Assembly: GCA_022571845.1 (NCBI GenBank)
Contig: JACZXB010000004.1
Coordinates: forward strand, 37,578 to 101,577
DNA from: Candidatus Zixiibacteriota bacterium
Lineage (GTDB): Bacteria; Zixibacteria; MSB-5A5; GN15; FEB-12
DNA: 64,000 nt
Reading direction: 5' to 3'
The notes below the pieces were generated by a model that worked only from the letters and a program-made list of their open reading frames with translations, made no database searches and had not been told where the DNA came from. Positions 61,175 through 64,000 of this stretch are shown here, one piece after another (the stretch's first letter is position 1; every line of letters starts with the position of its first letter). The position numbers and the translations under genes were made by a program.

Positions 61175-61927
61175 TTATGTTATCCAACTACTCAAACAGT
61201 TTTTTTTAATCTTGCCCAATCTCTTTTTGCCTGCTTTGAAGGCTATGGTCAGATTGGAAATACGATGTCTGATTCTGTCAATAAATGAAACGGATATTGT
61301 ACCACTTAGCACGAAGACTGAGTCGCTCTTGTCTTTGTACCATAGGATATAATTATGCTCGTCCATCCATTGTTGCAGCTTATCTAAGTATGGATTAACG
61401 TACATGCCGCCATGGGTTTCGATTGAGATTACTGCCGGTCGGCTGGTCATATGTTTTATCACAAACCATTCGCTGCCCTCGGTATCGACTGACAGAAGAT
61501 CAATTGTGCCGTCATCAATTTCGCTAAACAGTTTGGCCTCGGCTGTAAATTTATCGGACTGCTTCACGTCGTAATTATCATTAACTATAGCCGGGCTGGC
61601 AGAAAGAGAACTTACAAAAGTAGAGCTTCCCCGCTGGCACAATTCTACCTGACCGTTAAAATCACAGAGGGCGCATTCGTATAGAGTGACGTTATCAAGA
61701 CTCATAAATTCTGACTTAATCATGGCGATAGAAATTGGCTCTGGTTCTACTAAGGTTGTTCTTATGCCATCTTGAATGTACTGATATATGTTTGATGTTT
61801 GGGGATGCCAGACACCGATTTCTGCCACATGCGATGGTCTAAAGCCTTTTGCTTTCAGTCGCCGGCACAGAAGAGAAATGCCATTTTTGGTCATAATGTT
61901 ACCGGCGCGTAACATAAAATAATGCAA
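61175..61927 (-). CDS. FkbM family methyltransferase
   Basis: A 250-aa SAM-dependent methyltransferase. SAM-binding VAEIGVWHPQTSNIYQYI is at about 34-51. Next is VEPEPISIAMI, then DNVTLYECALCDFNGQVEL and the FkbM-specific TIDLLSVDTEGSEWFVIKHM. It is likely an O-methyltransferase acting on sugars, polyketides or glycans. The start is uncertain: ATG 61927, or Met12 (MTKNG) nearer the fold. Its upstream end lies in an approximately 78-bp repeat (61920-61997). Confidence 0.85.
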   Translation of the reverse strand: MHYFMLRAGNIMTKNGISLLCRRLKAKGFRPSHVAEIGVWHPQTSNIYQYIQDGIRTTLVEPEPISIAMIKSEFMSLDNVTLYECALCDFNGQVELCQRGSSTFVSSLSASPAIVNDNYDVKQSDKFTAEAKLFSEIDDGTIDLLSVDTEGSEWFVIKHMTSRPAVISIETHGGMYVNPYLDKLQQWMDEHNYILWYKDKSDSVFVLSGTISVSFIDRIRHRISNLTIAFKAGKKRLGKIKKNCLSSWIT

Positions 61928-61997
61928 CGCTTTTTCACAGTGATAGATATTACCATCAAATTCACATAATTCAGGAGCGCAAGGCTCCTGACCTATA
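61920..61997. repeat. Direct repeat flanking the O-methyltransferase gene, copy 1
   Basis: About 78 bp, recurring at 63056-63133 in the same orientation with one gap. Both share TTCACA.TGAT.GATATTA.CATCAAA and end in a perfect hairpin, here TCAGGAGC-GCAAG-GCTCCTGA (61971-61991 including loop). Confidence 0.85.
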
Positions 61998-61998
61998 C

Positions 61999-63024
61999 TT
62001 ACTTAAAGGCAATGGCCGCGCTGCTTGGGCCGGCCAGGTTTATAATATCGAATCGCTTAAAGCCTGCCTCTGTGCACCACTCGCGGAACTCCGCTCCAGT
62101 GTAATCAAATGCATCGCCAAATTCTATTAACATATTGAGCGACATCAATAAACCAAATACATTTTCGCGGCGAGCATCGTCGATTATATTTCCGATAGCG
62201 ATAAACGCACCACCTTCCTGAAGCGCATCGTAAGCTTTATTGATTAAAATCTTCTTTTTCTCAAGGTTCCAGTCGTGCAGGATGTTTCCCATCGTAATCA
62301 CATCCGCTTTGGGCAGGTCGTCCTTGAAAAAGTCACCCGACACGACCGTAATGCGATCACTCATTCCGGCGGCATCAATATGTTTCTGGGCGTGAGGGGC
62401 AACAGCCGGCACGTCAAAAGTAGAAAACGTGAGATGTTTATGGTCTTCACCAATAACTCGTGACAATAGAGCCAGGGCACCGCCGATATCGCTGACAGTT
62501 TTGTATTTTGGAAAGTCAAATTTCTCAGACAGCATTTTGAAACTGGTAGCCTGTAAGCCAGACATTGCTTCGAGGAACTGGCCTAGTCTTTCCTCGTCTG
62601 AATATAGTTCCTCGAACATCGGTTTGCCACTATGCTTAATCTCATTTTGTGGCTTCCCGGTCTTTAGCGCAGTACCAAGATCGTTCCAGAATCCAAACAG
62701 ACGCGAGTTCAACATCTTAAGCATTCCACCAGCGTAAGTTGGACTCGTTTTATTTAGGAATGCGTCTGTTTCAGGCGCGTTTTTATACTGACCTTGTGGT
62801 CCGTCGCCATCACGGTTTAGAAATTTTAAGGCTACCAGCGCATCAAAAAAATCATAGGTTCCGCGAGGGTGAAGCCCGAGTGTATCACCAAGTTGTTGTG
62901 CTGTCATAGACTTGTCTCCCAGCGTAGTAAAGAGATCAAATTCGACTGCAGTAAGCAGAACTTTGGAAGGCCAGAAGGCCGTTGCGGTTTGCATTATGTG
63001 AGTCGGGTCGAGCTGTTCTTTCAT
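61999..63024 (-). CDS. O-methyltransferase (family 2, acetylserotonin/hydroxyneurosporene type)
   Basis: A 341-aa SAM-dependent methyltransferase. A winged-helix dimerisation domain (ATAFWPSKVLLTAVEFDLFT, LGLHPRGTYDFFDALVALKF) is followed by a Rossmann domain with TVSDIGGALALLSRVIGEDH (about 180-199) and FDVPAVAPHA. VVSGDFFKDDLPKADVITMG and ILHDWNLEKKKILINKAYDA, with the catalytic His of LHDW, complete it. It probably methylates a small aromatic or isoprenoid hydroxyl. The start is Met5 of the longer frame (63024), with GGAG seven bases before it. The gene is exactly bracketed by two copies of a 78-bp repeat. Confidence 0.9.
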   Translation of the reverse strand: MKEQLDPTHIMQTATAFWPSKVLLTAVEFDLFTTLGDKSMTAQQLGDTLGLHPRGTYDFFDALVALKFLNRDGDGPQGQYKNAPETDAFLNKTSPTYAGGMLKMLNSRLFGFWNDLGTALKTGKPQNEIKHSGKPMFEELYSDEERLGQFLEAMSGLQATSFKMLSEKFDFPKYKTVSDIGGALALLSRVIGEDHKHLTFSTFDVPAVAPHAQKHIDAAGMSDRITVVSGDFFKDDLPKADVITMGNILHDWNLEKKKILINKAYDALQEGGAFIAIGNIIDDARRENVFGLLMSLNMLIEFGDAFDYTGAEFREWCTEAGFKRFDIINLAGPSSAAIAFK

Positions 63025-63055
63025 TATTATCTCCATTAGAAATAGTTATCAAACA

Positions 63056-63133
63056 TAACGCAATGATATTTCACAATGATTGATATTATCATCAAAGTGA
63101 AAAAGTCAGAAGCGCAAGGCTTCTGACCTACCT
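63056..63133. repeat. Direct repeat flanking the O-methyltransferase gene, copy 2
   Basis: Partner of 61920-61997. Its hairpin is GTCAGAAGC-GCAAG-GCTTCTGAC minus outer bases (63105-63127), which on the minus strand is followed by TTTTTC. It can therefore end transcription of the TfoX-domain gene, whose stop it touches. Confidence 0.85.
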
Positions 63134-63523
63134 GACTTTAGTGAGTGATTTTTGACTGCTTCTCTTTTTCTTCGTTGGCTTTGGCAGGGTAAGCACATAC
63201 TCAACAGTCAGCTTGACCCAGCTTCGAAGTGTCTTGGTATCTTTTAACATTGAGTCTGGCAACAGAACATAATCTTTTTTAATTGGTGCTTTGGGGAAAT
63301 AGCGAAGAGACTTTGTACCTTTTTTTTGTAATAGAATATCTCTTTGCTTTTCAGGTAATTTTATTGCAAATCCTGCGGGAGTCAAAGAGATACAGATTCT
63401 GCCATCAGCATAGACCGCCGCACCACTGAAAAAATGCTTACATTCAAATTTGACGTTTGAAAATCTTCGGGACGTTGCCCGCTTTAAGATTTCTGTCAAT
63501 TTTTCCAAATATTCCTTGGCCAT
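63128..63523 (-). CDS. TfoX N-terminal domain-like protein
   Basis: A 131-aa small cytoplasmic protein. The TfoX-N/Sxy-like core reads KFECKHFFSGAAVYADGRIC, then ISLTPAGFAIKLPEKQRDIL and the LPDSMLKDTKTLRSWVKLTV end. A very basic C-terminal tail follows (PKPTKKKRSSQKSLTKVR). TfoX proteins regulate competence genes. Stand-alone N-terminal domains like this are common and of unknown function. The ATG at 63523 has no strong SD. Confidence 0.8.
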   Translation of the reverse strand: MAKEYLEKLTEILKRATSRRFSNVKFECKHFFSGAAVYADGRICISLTPAGFAIKLPEKQRDILLQKKGTKSLRYFPKAPIKKDYVLLPDSMLKDTKTLRSWVKLTVEYVLTLPKPTKKKRSSQKSLTKVR

Positions 63524-63720
63524 ACATGTCCTTGATGTCTCTTAGCGTAATACTATACAATGTTTCTGTACTGCAATCAATCTCACCAAGGAGTCGATGT
63601 CAATAAGAGTCAAAAGGAAAAGATAAAATTTGCACTGGACGGTTGACCAAAAGACTTTTTGAGGTTATGCTTCATTTAAGAATGCATTACACTAATCTTT
63701 GTAAAAAGGGAATAGTTACG

Positions 63721-64000
63721 ATGAGATATAGACCGTTATTGTTTTACGTTGTAATAAGTTTCTGCTTATCAGTAGCCCTTCAATCAGTAAGTGCTCAATC
63801 AGATTCAACAGATAAACCCTGCAGTACTCCCGAGGCCAGCCGGTTTGATTTTTGGATTGGCAAATGGGACCTTACCTGGGACGACTCTTTGAAGGGGACG
63901 AATATTATCACTAAAGAGCTGGACGGCTGTGTAATTCATGAGAGTTTTTCTGATTCGTTAGCAAAATTTTATGGACGAAGTTATTCAGTCTTTAATCCGA
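63721..64000 (+). CDS. Secreted protein, N-terminal part (DUF1579-like start)
   Basis: It starts at ATG 63721 and runs off the window edge after 93 codons. The signal peptide is LLFYVVISFCLSVALQSVSA. The mature part contains the pattern ASRFDFWIGKWDLTW, then GTNIITKELDGCVIHESFSD and FYGRSYSVFNP. FDFWIGxWxLT followed by GCVxxE is typical of a family of small exported proteins annotated as DUF1579-like or unknown. The function is unknown. Confidence 0.8.
   Translation, partial: MRYRPLLFYVVISFCLSVALQSVSAQSDSTDKPCSTPEASRFDFWIGKWDLTWDDSLKGTNIITKELDGCVIHESFSDSLAKFYGRSYSVFNP

Overview
The window looks like chromosome of an uncultivated Gram-negative bacterium of the Zixibacteria / FCB type. That placement is inferred from the gene set. 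It includes secreted FG-GAP and dockerin proteins, surface proteins ending in a YPNPFNP sorting domain of the type IX kind, DUF2723, DUF4175 and DUF4159 proteins, and many short intergenic repeats. TGA, TAA and TAG all end ordinary genes, so the code is standard. TTG and GTG starts behind clear Shine-Dalgarno (SD) sequences are frequent (rpsF, mfd, motB, the DUF2723 gene, ridA). Intact phage or insertion-sequence genes are not seen, and there is no CRISPR array or rRNA. One tRNA is present, an initiator tRNA-Met.

Layout. 1-3 kb: end of an alanine/glycine:cation symporter, a small membrane protein and rarA. 3-5.8 kb: a frameshifted FG-GAP/sorting-domain protein, then about 1 kb of repeats and a possible structured RNA ending in a strong terminator. 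5.8-9.3 kb: three small genes behind a folded leader, then a DciA-like gene and gyrB. 9.4-11 kb: an FG-GAP/dockerin protein and a relic dockerin. 11.2-19 kb, minus strand: a dense run with small unknown genes, a TPR/periplasmic-binding protein, a bifunctional nuclease, rplI, DUF2232, rpsR, rpsF, pth and an M23 peptidase. 19-23 kb: repeat-rich DNA with an SDR, a TolB-like lipoprotein and a lipoprotein pseudogene. 23-34 kb: a KamA-type radical SAM enzyme, a DUF2723 transferase, and TPR-DUF4175-DUF4159. 34-37 kb: an inserted lipoprotein pair and a beta-helix surface protein. 37-46 kb: secF-secD, a Ca2+/cation antiporter, EIIA-CBS, DUF502, nuoN-nuoK-nuoJ and ridA. 46-57.5 kb: HD-GYP, a TolB-like lipoprotein, a tandem-repeat secreted protein, mfd, a histone H1-like protein and motA/motB. 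57.8-59.3 kb: a CPA2 antiporter and tRNA-fMet. 59.3-64 kb: an accessory stretch with a membrane protein, DUF5675, an FkbM methyltransferase, an O-methyltransferase, a TfoX-domain protein and the start of a secreted protein.

The genes fall into three groups. One is information processing (gyrB, rarA, mfd, ribosomal proteins, pth, tRNA-fMet, a histone-like protein). One is envelope biogenesis and energetics (SecDF, M23, complex I subunits, antiporters, MotAB). One is surface or secreted proteins that are repetitive and partly decayed.

The most notable signals are in the accessory DNA. Five insert-like segments are bounded by direct copies of a neighbouring sequence (a gene end, a tRNA piece or a roughly 78-bp repeat). 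A palindromic repeat lies in frame inside a small, translationally coupled gene. A C8 tract sits exactly where a surface-protein gene changes frame. The isolated nuoJ-K-N set lacks nuoL and nuoM, and its NuoK lacks a key glutamate.
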